A stretch of DNA of 45,304 nucleotides, from the NCBI GenBank assembly GCA_050290865.1, contig JBNKIW010000028.1, positions 1-45,304 on the forward strand. The letters run 5' to 3'. The position numbers were made by a program, and so were the translations under genes. The DNA comes from JARRLC01 sp050290865. Lineage in GTDB: Bacteria > Pseudomonadota > Alphaproteobacteria > Rhizobiales > Rhodomicrobiaceae. The notes beneath the pieces are model-generated. The model made no database searches, was not told the DNA's origin, and worked only from the letters and a program-made list of their open reading frames with translations. Every line of letters starts with the position of its first letter. Positions within the stretch are counted from its first letter, which is position 1. This document shows, one piece after another, positions 26,446-35,005 of this stretch.

Positions 26446-27453
26446 CTATTCGGCAGCTGCTGGATGCGCCGCTTCGAACTCAGCGAGATTGCGCTCCCAA
26501 TGCAGCGCGTGTTCGACAATGACATCCAGATTTTCGTGTTCCGGGCGCCAAGCCAGCGTCTTGCGGATGAGATCGGGCGAGGAGATCAGCACCGGCGGGT
26601 CACCGGGACGACGTCCCGCGATGCGCACCTCGAAATCCACGCCGCTGACGCGCTTCACCGTATCGATCACTTCGAGCACCGAGAAGCCACGCCCGTAGCC
26701 GCAGTTCAGCGCCGCGCTTTCCCCGCCGCGGCGCAGATAGTCGAGCGCATGCCAGTGCGCGCTCGCGAGGTCGGTGACGTGGACGTAGTCCCGGATGCAG
26801 GTGCCATCCGGGGTCGGATAGTCCGTCCCGAACACCTCCATGTAGGGCCGCTTTCCGGTCACCGTCTCGCAGGCAATCTTGATGAGATGCGTCGCACGGA
26901 GAGACACCTGCCCCGCACGTCCCGCCGGGTCAGCTCCCGCGACATTGAAATAGCGCAGGGAGCAGAACCGCATGGGATAAGCCGCGGCGGAGTCACGCAG
27001 CATGGTCTCCGTCATCAGCTTCGAGTTTCCATAGGGCGATATCGGCGCAAGCGGAGTATCCTCGGTGATGGGGATACGCTCCGGCACGCCATACACAGCC
27101 GCCGTGGAAGAAAAGATGAAGTCTTTCACGCCGTGCTTGACGGCCGCGGCGATGAGCGCGCGCGATTTCACGGTGTTGTTGAAATAGTAGCCGAGCGGGT
27201 CAGTGACGGAATCGGGTACGACAATCGACCCCGCGAAATGCATGATCGCGTTGACCGCGTGCACCTTGAAAATATGGCCGAGAAGCTCTTCGTCGCCGGT
27301 ATCACCGAGGTAGAACGTCGCTGAGGAGGGGACGAGACGCCTCAAACCGGTCGACAGGTCATCAAGAACGACGACCGTTTCGCCTCTCTCCGCCAGTTCC
27401 AGCACCATATGGCTGCCGATATAGCCCGTGCCGCCCGTGACCAGGACCGCCAT
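26446..27453 (-). CDS. galE: UDP-glucose 4-epimerase
   Basis: GalE interconverts UDP-glucose and UDP-galactose with tightly bound NAD, supplying sugar nucleotides for surface polysaccharide. The 335-residue protein begins with the Rossmann motif VTGGTGYIGSH (residues 5-15). The catalytic pair is Tyr141 and Lys145 in SPYGNSK, with serines in FSSTAAVYG. The C-terminal substrate domain shows YFNVAGADP and GTCIRDYVHVTDLA. Length and motifs are standard for the extended SDR family. It is on the same strand as the upstream SDR gene, 126 bp away, and precedes the secreted glycosidase-like gene; an operon is possible but not shown. Confidence 0.93.
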   Translation of the reverse strand: MAVLVTGGTGYIGSHMVLELAERGETVVVLDDLSTGLRRLVPSSATFYLGDTGDEELLGHIFKVHAVNAIMHFAGSIVVPDSVTDPLGYYFNNTVKSRALIAAAVKHGVKDFIFSSTAAVYGVPERIPITEDTPLAPISPYGNSKLMTETMLRDSAAAYPMRFCSLRYFNVAGADPAGRAGQVSLRATHLIKIACETVTGKRPYMEVFGTDYPTPDGTCIRDYVHVTDLASAHWHALDYLRRGGESAALNCGYGRGFSVLEVIDTVKRVSGVDFEVRIAGRRPGDPPVLISSPDLIRKTLAWRPEHENLDVIVEHALHWERNLAEFEAAHPAAAE

Positions 27454-27579
27454 TTGCTACCCCTTGTCGTCAAACGAAAAGTGAAGTCTCGCCGTCCCCG
27501 CACACTAGCCGCAAAGAGGTTGAGCCTTCGTTCATCCCCTCAGGATTTCCCGCGTGGGCAAGGGCGCCCCCCTGCCCTA

Positions 27580-28350
27580 TTACCGTTTGGCGCCGCTGAG
27601 ACGGACCCACTGCCCGTTGATGTCGTCATTCTCGACGATACGCTTGACAGCATCGGCAAACTCGCGCGGATCGGCAAGCCCCTCCGGACTCTGGCGCGTC
27701 ACCTCAACCTTTTGCGTCACATCGGTGGAGCGCTCGGCAAACATAGGCGTGTCATAGCGCCCGGACAACATGGTGACAACGCGGATGCCCTCGTTGACGA
27801 GATCGCGCGCGAGCGGCCGGGTCAGCGCCAGAACGCCGCCCTCGGATGCCGCGTAGGCGGCCTGCCCCCTGAGGCCGTCCTCGGCGGCGATCGAAGCGGA
27901 ATTGATGATCACACCGCGGATGCCGTTGTCCAACGGGTCCAGTTCCATCATGGCCGCCGCCGATTTCACCGCCATATAGAACGTCCCGGTGAGATTGACC
28001 TGGAGGAGACGCTCGAAGCTGGGCACGTCATGCAGCATGATCCGGCCGGTTTCCTCATCCCGCCACACCGTTGGCTGATCGATCGCGACACCGGCGCAAT
28101 TCAGGAGAATACGCTCCGGCCCGTGCTCTTCGCGTGCGAAGTCGATCGCGGTGTCAACGGTGATCTCGCTGGATATTTCGAGATGGCAGTAGACGCCGCC
28201 GATCTTGCGCGCCAGCGCTTCGCCCTCGGTACGGTACATGTCGAGGATGGCCACCCGGCACCCGGCGGCGGCAAGTTTCTCGGCCGCGGCGGCGCCGAGG
28301 CCGGTGGCGCCACCGGAAACGATGGCGCTGATATCCTTGCCAAGTCTCAT
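27580..28350 (-). CDS. Short-chain dehydrogenase/reductase with altered active site
   Basis: The 256-residue protein has the classical SDR fold: cofactor motif SGGATGLG (residues 12-19), NCAG (84-87), the serine motif NSAS (150-153) and Tyr166. It most resembles the type II 3-hydroxyacyl-CoA dehydrogenase group. The catalytic lysine four residues after the tyrosine is replaced: AYAASEGGV has Glu170 where YxxxK is expected, through a GAG codon where AAG is usual. The following PG motif is also changed (MLSGRYDTPMF). The enzyme may therefore be inactive or act on something else. The codon could also be a sequencing error. It lies upstream of galE on the same strand. Confidence 0.82.
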   Translation of the reverse strand: MRLGKDISAIVSGGATGLGAAAAEKLAAAGCRVAILDMYRTEGEALARKIGGVYCHLEISSEITVDTAIDFAREEHGPERILLNCAGVAIDQPTVWRDEETGRIMLHDVPSFERLLQVNLTGTFYMAVKSAAAMMELDPLDNGIRGVIINSASIAAEDGLRGQAAYAASEGGVLALTRPLARDLVNEGIRVVTMLSGRYDTPMFAERSTDVTQKVEVTRQSPEGLADPREFADAVKRIVENDDINGQWVRLSGAKR

Positions 28351-28424
28351 ACGTGTCCCCCCGTTATAGTCTCCGGCGGCATGAACGGCACGAAATCCGC
28401 ACGCGAGTCAATTCGTTATCGTCT

Positions 28425-28760
28425 TCAGCCCGCAACAAAGTGGAAGCCCGTGCCATAAACGAAAATCTCGCAGGCTCCGTCGGCTATGCGCGGATGGCTG
28501 ATGCGCACGGCGAGGCAGCCGTCATAGCCTTTTTCCCGCGTCTTCGCCTCGAGGTCGGCAAGTGCGCGTTCCAGCGTGATGTTCATGAGCCGCTCGTAGC
28601 GTCTCATCCGGCCACCGAAGGTATTGGTGAGTATCTCCCTGACGTCGCGCAGAATGTTGGTGGCGCTCACGGCGGAGGCCCAGATGAGTTCACCTTCGCG
28701 AACCTTGCGATCCGACGGGCGGTCGGACGTATAGAGCACGATGGGTTTGTCCGCCGGCAC
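28425..28760 (-). CDS. YbjQ/UPF0145-like small protein
   Basis: The 111-residue protein begins with GTG, one base after the stop codon region of the upstream gene (TGA-AA-GTG), with AAGGGGG as ribosome site, so the two genes are translationally linked. The body matches the YbjQ fold (PF01906): VLYTSDRPSD, then a long helix region with ATNILRDVREILTNTFGGRMRRYERLM, then ALADLEAKTREKGYDGCLAV and a final strand. YbjQ family proteins form pentameric rings; their function is not established. No signal peptide is visible. An upstream frame extension to 28940 is antisense-like overlap with the membrane protein gene and was rejected. Confidence 0.65.
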   Translation of the reverse strand: MPADKPIVLYTSDRPSDRKVREGELIWASAVSATNILRDVREILTNTFGGRMRRYERLMNITLERALADLEAKTREKGYDGCLAVRISHPRIADGACEIFVYGTGFHFVAG

Positions 28761-28761
28761 T

Positions 28762-30666
28762 TCACGCCCCCTTGCTGCCGCTGTCGGGCGTCTTGATGAC
28801 CACCGTCGCCGGTCGGCCGAAGAGTAGACGGCGCAACCACAGGAGAACGAGCAGGCCAAAGAAAAGGAGGACCAGGAGCGCCGCCCAATAGCGCTCGGCG
28901 AAGACGCGGTAATGAACCTGGCCGTCCCGGACGAGAGCAAAGTCGTTGGCGATATTGGAGACGCTCAGCGCCGCATTCTCCCGGAGCAGCATGGTCACGG
29001 CTGAGAGCTGGTCGCGGCTGTTGACGATCGCATTGCGCACCGATGGTCCGACGAGGGTCTTCATGACACGCGGGTCTTCGATGGTGAGGCGGAGAACCCG
29101 TTTCGCCGCGACCGGCTGCAAACGGGTCTGATAGGTCGCGAGTGCCGCCAGTTCCTCTTCGCTGAGACGCCTCACGAGAGGCTTCAAATCCCCGGCCGGC
29201 AACGCGAGAATGACGTCGCGGGCACCGCGGTCGAGCCGGGCCACCCGGAGCGCCGCGCCACGTTCGTTGAAACTCAGAAGCGCGGTGAGTTGCGTACCGC
29301 TCAGATCGCCCGGATCGGCCACCTCGATCAGGCCGTATGCGATGGCCTTGGGCAGTTCAGGCCCCGCCAGCCTGCTCCAGGCAAGGGCCTTGTCCACGGA
29401 TTTCGTCATGACCGCCACCGAAACCCCCGCCTCGTCGAGATCGAGCAGCGCCCGGCCCAGCGAGCCGTCGCCGGCGCGGCGGAAAACGCCCTGCTCTCCC
29501 TCTTCGCCCAGCAGGAGGCTCGTAAGCCGTCCCAATCTCCCAAGCTGGTCGATTTTGCGATCTTTCAGGAAAGCGGCGAAGGCTTCGTTCTTCTCGGCGA
29601 GGCCGAGCAGCAGGTCGTATTTCTGCTTGAAATCGAGCCAGAAGGAATAAATGCGGTCGGCAGTCTCGCTGGCGATCGCGGAAACCTGCTGGCGGAGGTC
29701 GGCTTCCACGGATTTCGTTAGCTCTTCCTTGATGAGCTTCTTCGCGTCCTCGGATTTCATCCGCTCCGCGATCAGCGGGAAGACGCCTTCGGACGCCTGA
29801 TAGAGATCGTTCGCGATCAGGGCCAGCCCGACAAGCCCGGCGAAGCTGGAGATGATGCGCGAGGCCACCAGCCCCGCCACACGCCGACCGATCGTAGCAA
29901 CCATCTGTGCGATGATGCGGCGACTGACGATGAGGACAATGCCCGAAATGGTGCCCGCCCCCTGCAGAACCAGATCGCCCGTGCCAATCTTCGCGCTGCC
30001 CGTTTGCACCGAGACGTCGAGGTTTTCCTGCGTTTCCTTCGCAAAAACCTGCGCGATCGCGCTGCCGTAACGTGTCTGCAGGCTGGCACGCACGCAGGCA
30101 ACGACCGGCGCGGCGACCTTGCCCGCGGCGGCCTCGACGCGCCCCCCGAAATCCTTTCCGATGCCCTGAGCGAGGCTGGCAAGCGCGGATTTGAACCCCT
30201 CCGACCCGTAGGCGCGCTCCGCCACGGCGATGGCTGTCTTCTTCGCCGTTTCCTGACTGATCGTGGAATAGGCTCGATCGAGAATGCCCGTCTGCGCGCG
30301 GACGGCACGGATGGCGTCGTCGATTTCGGCGTCGAGGCGCGCGTCCATGTCGACTTCGCGCCAGTGCTTCTCGACGAGCACAGCAAAATCCACTTGTGCC
30401 AGTTCGGTGTTGAGAGCCGCCTCGGTCAACTGGCGAATATGGCGCCGCACATCCGGATCGGCGAGATTCTGGCATTCCTCAATGGTGACCGTCGCCATCG
30501 CAGGCTGCGCATGGGCCGGACGAGGCAGAGAAGCAAGCACCACAGCCGCCGCCGTGCAGCAACATATCGCCGCCCGCACCACCCGGCACACCCTGCCTGC
30601 GATCGCAGCCGGATCGCGGCGCGACAGGAAGGCGGCGACAGCCCCGGATGCATGAAGCCTTGCCAA
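28762..30666 (-). CDS. Large exported/membrane protein of unknown function
   Basis: The 634-residue protein starts at a TTG with GGGAG about ten bases upstream; no ATG gives a sensible N-terminus. Residues 1-53 form a signal sequence ending AHA. Residues 225-290 hold long hydrophobic stretches (ISGIVLIVSRRIIAQMVATIG, then SSFAGLVGLALIAND). A long helical middle follows, and a single strong membrane helix (WAALLVLLFFGLLVLLWL, about 594-611) ends with a basic, cytoplasm-facing tail. The protein probably sits in the inner membrane with a large periplasmic part. I do not recognise a family. Repeated motifs of the form LxxLDRGARDVILALP suggest helical repeats. It is followed by the YbjQ-like gene in one operon. 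Confidence 0.75.
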   Translation of the reverse strand: MARLHASGAVAAFLSRRDPAAIAGRVCRVVRAAICCCTAAAVVLASLPRPAHAQPAMATVTIEECQNLADPDVRRHIRQLTEAALNTELAQVDFAVLVEKHWREVDMDARLDAEIDDAIRAVRAQTGILDRAYSTISQETAKKTAIAVAERAYGSEGFKSALASLAQGIGKDFGGRVEAAAGKVAAPVVACVRASLQTRYGSAIAQVFAKETQENLDVSVQTGSAKIGTGDLVLQGAGTISGIVLIVSRRIIAQMVATIGRRVAGLVASRIISSFAGLVGLALIANDLYQASEGVFPLIAERMKSEDAKKLIKEELTKSVEADLRQQVSAIASETADRIYSFWLDFKQKYDLLLGLAEKNEAFAAFLKDRKIDQLGRLGRLTSLLLGEEGEQGVFRRAGDGSLGRALLDLDEAGVSVAVMTKSVDKALAWSRLAGPELPKAIAYGLIEVADPGDLSGTQLTALLSFNERGAALRVARLDRGARDVILALPAGDLKPLVRRLSEEELAALATYQTRLQPVAAKRVLRLTIEDPRVMKTLVGPSVRNAIVNSRDQLSAVTMLLRENAALSVSNIANDFALVRDGQVHYRVFAERYWAALLVLLFFGLLVLLWLRRLLFGRPATVVIKTPDSGSKGA

Positions 30667-30870
30667 AACGCTCTAACTCCCTTGCAAGGGCCGAAGGCGG
30701 CAGCGCATGATGTGGCGCCCTCGCCTTGGAGCCTTAGCCCGTTACCGGCTTCAGGACAAGTCCGTCCTGCCCCTGCATACCCATCACCCACGATATTCCA
30801 TTCGCATTCCCACTGCCACGCGTCCAACCGGGACACGTAGCGGGGGCATTCGCGGCGGCCTCACGCGCCA

Positions 30871-31056
30871 TCAGACGTGAAAAGCGACGCCCGCAAAAAG
30901 CAGAGCCCAGGCCACGAGCGTGACCTCGAACGGATTGCTCTGCACGATGACTGTAAGCACGGGAATGTGAATATTGAAGTATCTCGACAGGATGATCAGA
31001 ACCACCAGTAGCGTCGAAAACAGGAAAATCGCAGTCGAAGGAGCGCTGAGTTTCAT
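30871..31056 (-). CDS. Small two-helix membrane protein
   Basis: The 61-residue protein starts at an ATG at 31056; a TTG four codons upstream is possible. It has two hydrophobic helices (TAIFLFSTLLVVLIILSRYF and VTLVAWALLFAGVAF) joined by a short loop. I recall similar unnamed proteins in Hyphomicrobiales, and the composition is coding-like. The ribosome site is weak. Function is unknown. It follows rnhB on the same strand by 55 bp and may be the last gene of that unit. Confidence 0.6.
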   Translation of the reverse strand: MKLSAPSTAIFLFSTLLVVLIILSRYFNIHIPVLTVIVQSNPFEVTLVAWALLFAGVAFHV

Positions 31057-31110
31057 GGCTATACCCAATCTTTCATTGATTCTGCAGGGACATTCGCCGT
31101 ACGCAATACA

Positions 31111-31791
31111 TCAAATCCTGGAGGCGTTCACGCGGGAAGGTGGTTTGTTACTCTCTATATCCTCCAGAATGGCGCGGATCGGGGCAAAAGAGCGGCGATG
31201 ATGAGGCGTTATTCCCAGCCGTGCGATGGCGCCGGAATGCTCCCGCGTGCCGTAACCTTTGTTGGCCTGCCAGCCGTATCCGGGAAAGCACTCCGCCAGT
31301 TCGATCATCAGGCGGTCGCGTGTGACCTTGGCGATGATCGAGGCGGCGGCGATGGAGGGGCAAAGACGGTCGCCGCCGACGACAGGGATGGCGCGGACAC
31401 GCCCGAATGGCGGGCATGTCTTGCCGTCGATGAGCAGGGTGCCGGGGGCCGCGTTCAGCGATTCCACCGCCTTCTTCATGGCAAGAAACGTGGCCTGCAG
31501 GATGTTCAGGCGGTCGATATCTTCCACCGATGCCATGCCGACGCCCACGACTGCCGCCTCACGAATCGCGTCATACAACCGCTCGCGCCGCGCGGCGCTG
31601 AGCAGTTTGGAATCGCGCAGCCCCGTCGGGGCCGAGTCCTCCGACAGGATGACGGCGGCGGCGACCACCGGCCCGGCCCACGGCCCGCGCCCGGCCTCGT
31701 CCACACCTGCCACGACGCCACCCTCGGCGCCTACGACTTTGCGTTCGGCGCCGAAGTCCGGCAGGTTCGATGTCTGCTTCGTCCCTTTCAT
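31111..31791 (-). CDS. rnhB: Ribonuclease HII
   Basis: RNase HII cuts RNA at RNA-DNA junctions and removes single ribonucleotides from DNA. The 226-residue protein has the signature GVDEAGRGPWAGPV carrying the Asp-Glu of the active site, then LLIDG with the third acidic residue, and AAASIIAKVTRDRLM with the following acidic site. The YGWQANKGYGT and HRRSFAPI motifs of type II enzymes are present. The first ATG gives a 25-residue polar N-terminal extension. It lies 47 bp downstream of the radical SAM gene, a pairing I recall from other Hyphomicrobiales. Confidence 0.95.
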   Translation of the reverse strand: MKGTKQTSNLPDFGAERKVVGAEGGVVAGVDEAGRGPWAGPVVAAAVILSEDSAPTGLRDSKLLSAARRERLYDAIREAAVVGVGMASVEDIDRLNILQATFLAMKKAVESLNAAPGTLLIDGKTCPPFGRVRAIPVVGGDRLCPSIAAASIIAKVTRDRLMIELAECFPGYGWQANKGYGTREHSGAIARLGITPHHRRSFAPIRAILEDIESNKPPSRVNASRI

Positions 31792-31838
31792 GCGCTCAAC
31801 CTGAAATGCCGCCCCGAGGAAGGCAAGTGTCTTTCGCG

Positions 31839-32984
31839 CTATTTAAACAGGTCTAGCTGAACATCGCCTGCGACCGGCTTTGATTCCGGCGCGCGTCTCC
31901 GGGGCGGCTGGAAGAGATCGCGCCGCAGCGCAAACCGCCGCTCCGCCAGTCCGAGACGCCGCACAGCAACCTCAAAACGCAGCGCCAGCAGGTCGGCATA
32001 GGGGCCACGCCCGGTCTGCCGGGCGCCAAACTCCGCAACGTAGTCCTTCCCCGCGTGCATCGACTTCAGCAGCGACATCACATGCTTTGCGCGGTCGGGA
32101 AACTCCGCGGCCAACCACTCCTGAAACAGACCGGCGATCTCCAGCGGCAACCGCAGGAGGACATAGCCGGCCTCCTGCGCCCCCGCCCGCGCAGCTTCCC
32201 GCAGAATCGCCTCCATCTCGCTGTCGTTGAGGGCCGGGATGAGTGGCGCGGTCATCACGCCGGCGGGCACCCCCGCCTCGGCCAGGCGGGCGATGGCCTC
32301 GATTCGCCGGGCGGGCGCCGAGGCGCGCGGCTCCATTTTGCGCGACAGGCGATGGTCAAGCGACGTCACCGACAGCGCCACACGGACCAGATCGCGCCTC
32401 GCCAGTGACGCCAGGATGTCGAGATCGCGCAACACCAGCGCCGACTTGGTGACGACGCCGACCGGATGGCTCGTCCGGTCCATGGTCTCGAGAATCCGGC
32501 GCGTCAGCCCGTAAGTCCGCTCAATCGGCTGATAGGGATCGGTGTTCGTCCCGAGCATGATCGGGCTGACCTTGTATCCGGGACGGCCGAGTTCGCGCTC
32601 CAGCGCCTCGGCCGCATTCGTTTTCGCGGTCAACTGGCTCTCGAAATCCAGGCCGGCGGACAGGCCCAGCCAGGCATGGGTCGGGCGCGCGTAGCAATAG
32701 ATGCAGCCATGCTCGCAGCCTCGATAAGGGTTGATCGACTGGTCGAAACACACATCCGGCGAATCGTTCGTGGCGATGATCTTTCGCGCCCGCTCCTGCC
32801 GCACCTCGGTCTCGAACGGCGGCAGATCGGCCAGTCCGTCCCAACCGTCGTCGAAAGCCTCCCGCGCGTGGCGCTCATACCGCCCGGTCAGATTGGATTT
32901 CGCTCCCCTCCCCCGCATGCGCGCCGCGTCGATGGGAGGCGCATCGGGTGACGGCGGCCGGGGCTCTGGGGGCTTCGCTCTCAT
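31839..32984 (-). CDS. Radical SAM protein of the PA0069 family
   Basis: The 381-residue protein is read from the ATG at 32984; an upstream frame extension is not conserved-looking. The cluster-binding CxxxCxxC is present as Cys90, Cys94 and Cys97 in GCEHGCIYCYARP, within the family signature DQSINPYRGCEHGC. GTNTDPYQPIE and the downstream TKSALVLRDLD follow. This family is distantly related to spore photoproduct lyase, but its substrate is not known. The C-terminus ends QLDLFK, a small motif resembling the clamp-binding QLxLF peptide, so contact with the DNA polymerase sliding clamp is conceivable. It is followed by rnhB. Confidence 0.88.
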   Translation of the reverse strand: MRAKPPEPRPPSPDAPPIDAARMRGRGAKSNLTGRYERHAREAFDDGWDGLADLPPFETEVRQERARKIIATNDSPDVCFDQSINPYRGCEHGCIYCYARPTHAWLGLSAGLDFESQLTAKTNAAEALERELGRPGYKVSPIMLGTNTDPYQPIERTYGLTRRILETMDRTSHPVGVVTKSALVLRDLDILASLARRDLVRVALSVTSLDHRLSRKMEPRASAPARRIEAIARLAEAGVPAGVMTAPLIPALNDSEMEAILREAARAGAQEAGYVLLRLPLEIAGLFQEWLAAEFPDRAKHVMSLLKSMHAGKDYVAEFGARQTGRGPYADLLALRFEVAVRRLGLAERRFALRRDLFQPPRRRAPESKPVAGDVQLDLFK

Positions 32985-33128
32985 CACCAAGCCATAACCC
33001 GGCACTACGAACAAATAAAGAACAAAGAACCGCCCGTGGCACAAGCTCCAGCGATATCCACATGTCACCGCTTGAGAGGTGTTGCGGCCGGTCCCCGCCA
33101 ATGCCTCGCGAAAACCGGCCCGCTTTCG

Positions 33129-34013
33129 TCAGATCAGCCCGGCGGATTTGAGAAACGCTGTGGCGACGGCCTCAACCGGCTTTTTCTCGACATCGACCTC
33201 GGCATTCAGCTTCTGCAAGGCCTTGTCGTTCAGCTTCGCCGACAGCGCGTTCAGCGGTTCCGCGAGCTTCGGATTGGCTTCCAGCGTCTTGCTCCGGACC
33301 ACCGGGGCAAGGGCATAATTCGGGAAGAAGCCCTTGTCGTCCTCCAGGACGCGGAAGTCGAACGCCTTGATGCGGCCATCGGTGGCGAAGACCAGCGCCA
33401 GATCGACCTGGTCCTCCTTCAGCGCCTGATAGGTGAGGCCGGAATCCATGGCCTTGAGGTCGGCGCGGGTGGTCTTGAAGCCATACGCCTTCTGCAGGCC
33501 GGGCAGACCGTCAGGCCGCTTGGGGAACTCGGCATTCACCGCCATGATCAGGCCCTTCTTGTCGTTGTACGCCTTGGCCATGTCGGACAGCGTCTTCAGC
33601 GCATCGGTCTTGGCATCCGATGCCCGCACGGCGAGCGCATAGGTGTTGTTGGCCGCCGACGGTTGGAGCCAGGTCAGCCCCTTCTTGGCGTCCAGCTCCT
33701 TCACCTTCTTGTAAGTGTCGACGGCGTTCATGCGCTCCTTCACCTTGTTGTAGGTGACGAGCGAGGTGCCGGTATATTCCCAATAGACATCGACCTGCCC
33801 GTTGACCTGGGCGTCGCGGACCACCTGCGAGCCCATGCCGTCCCGCTTGTCCACCTCGAAGCCCTTGGCCTTGAGAAGCTGGGCGGTCATCTCCGCCAAG
33901 AGGAGCTGTTCGGTGAAGTTCTTGCCGCCGACCACGATCGTGGCCGCGTGGGCCGAAGCCGCAAGGCCGATACCGGCGAGCGCCCCCGCCAGGATTTTTG
34001 CAATGCGTTTCAT
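33129..34013 (-). CDS. Osmoprotectant (glycine betaine/choline-type) ABC substrate-binding protein
   Basis: The 294-residue periplasmic protein starts at the ATG at 34013 with GGAGG nine bases upstream and a signal peptide ending SAHA (residues 1-23). The mature part starts with TIVVGGKNFTEQLLLAEM, the hallmark of the OpuCC/OsmX/YehZ class. WEYTGTSL (about residue 80) and the PNYALAPVVRSKTL segment fit that family. Aromatic residues needed to cage quaternary amines are plausible but not assigned. It is the last gene of the four-gene transporter unit, 251 bp after a permease gene; the gap holds GC-rich repeats. Confidence 0.9.
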   Translation of the reverse strand: MKRIAKILAGALAGIGLAASAHAATIVVGGKNFTEQLLLAEMTAQLLKAKGFEVDKRDGMGSQVVRDAQVNGQVDVYWEYTGTSLVTYNKVKERMNAVDTYKKVKELDAKKGLTWLQPSAANNTYALAVRASDAKTDALKTLSDMAKAYNDKKGLIMAVNAEFPKRPDGLPGLQKAYGFKTTRADLKAMDSGLTYQALKEDQVDLALVFATDGRIKAFDFRVLEDDKGFFPNYALAPVVRSKTLEANPKLAEPLNALSAKLNDKALQKLNAEVDVEKKPVEAVATAFLKSAGLI

Positions 34014-34118
34014 GCGCTTCTTCCTCCTTCTCCTAGCTACACAACGGCCATGAGGGCCGCATTCGAGTATGACGATTTTAGTTGGGATCAACGACCCAAC
34101 AGGGCGCCTATTCCCGCA

Positions 34119-34238
34119 TGGCACCCGGGGCCCACGGTTAAGTGTGGGATCCATCCGTATGGTACCCAGGGGCCACGACCAAGTGCGACCCATCCGTGTG
34201 GTCCCCGGGGCCCGCGGCCAAGCGGGCAAATCGCCGGA
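34119..34238. repeat. Three GC-rich imperfect tandem repeats of about 40 bp
   Basis: Units start at 34119, 34160 and 34199, each opening TGGcacCCggGGcc-like (TGGCACCCGGGGCCC, TGGTACCCAGGGGCC, TGGTCCCCGGGGCCC). The first two end with ATCCGT. They lie between the permease and the binding-protein genes of the osmoprotectant operon. CCGGGGC blocks can fold into small hairpins, so they may set relative expression of the binding protein by transcript processing. Confidence 0.6.
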
Positions 34239-34264
34239 CGGATGTCCGGCGCAAAGCAAAGACT

Positions 34265-35005
34265 CTACCGCAGCGGGTTGACGCCGCGCGGAATCGTCCA
34301 GAGCTGGAACTGCTCCATGACGAAATCGACCAGGATGGCAAGAAGCGCGGTCGGGATCGCGCCCGCGAGCATCATGCCGAACTCGTTGAGGGCGATGCCG
34401 GAAAATATGAGCTCGCCCAGCCCGCCCCCGCCGATCAGAAACGCGAGCGGCACCGTGCCGATATTGATGGCCAGCGCCGTGCGGATACCGGCATAGATGA
34501 CGAACATGGCATTAGGCAGCTCGACATGCCATAGAATCTGGCGCGGCTGCATCCCCATGCCCTCGGCCGCCTCGATCAGATGAGGCGGCACCGCGCGAAT
34601 ACCGGTGAGCGTGTTCGCCACCACCGGCAGGATCGTGGCGACGAACAGGCCGAAGATGGCCGGGCGGTCGCCGATGCCGAGCACGCTCATCGACAGCGCA
34701 AGGACCGCCAACGTCGGGATCGTGGCGCCGATATTGAGCACCTGAAGCATGATATCGCCGAACCGGCTGAACGCCGGCCGGGTCAGGAGCACGCCGAGCG
34801 GCACACCGGCGGCAATGGCGAGACCGCCGGAAATCATAACCAGCGTGATATGCTGGCGGCTGAGAAAGACGATATCGTCCCACAGACCGAGCATGGTCGG
34901 CAGCAGGCCGCTCGCCCACGCCCAGGCCCCGAGCGTGAAGACGATGGCCATGAGCGCGCTGCGCCACAGCCGGTGAAGTCCCGCGATTTCGAGCGCGTCA
35001 GTCAT
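34265..35005 (-). CDS. Osmoprotectant ABC transporter permease (OpuCB/OsmW-like)
   Basis: The 246-residue inner-membrane protein has about six to seven hydrophobic segments. The permease EAA loop is IEAAEGMGMQPRQILWHVELP (about 140-160), and INIGTVPLAFLIGGGGLGE follows. It overlaps the upstream ATPase gene by eight bases (ATGACTGA), so the two are translationally coupled. The product probably pairs with the second permease encoded at 36231 to form a heterodimeric channel. It is followed by the repeats and the binding-protein gene. Confidence 0.9.
   Translation of the reverse strand: MTDALEIAGLHRLWRSALMAIVFTLGAWAWASGLLPTMLGLWDDIVFLSRQHITLVMISGGLAIAAGVPLGVLLTRPAFSRFGDIMLQVLNIGATIPTLAVLALSMSVLGIGDRPAIFGLFVATILPVVANTLTGIRAVPPHLIEAAEGMGMQPRQILWHVELPNAMFVIYAGIRTALAINIGTVPLAFLIGGGGLGELIFSGIALNEFGMMLAGAIPTALLAILVDFVMEQFQLWTIPRGVNPLR

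Noticed and set aside
33036..34496. 486-codon plus-strand open frame
   Set aside because: It is antisense to the binding protein and permease genes; no recognisable domain.
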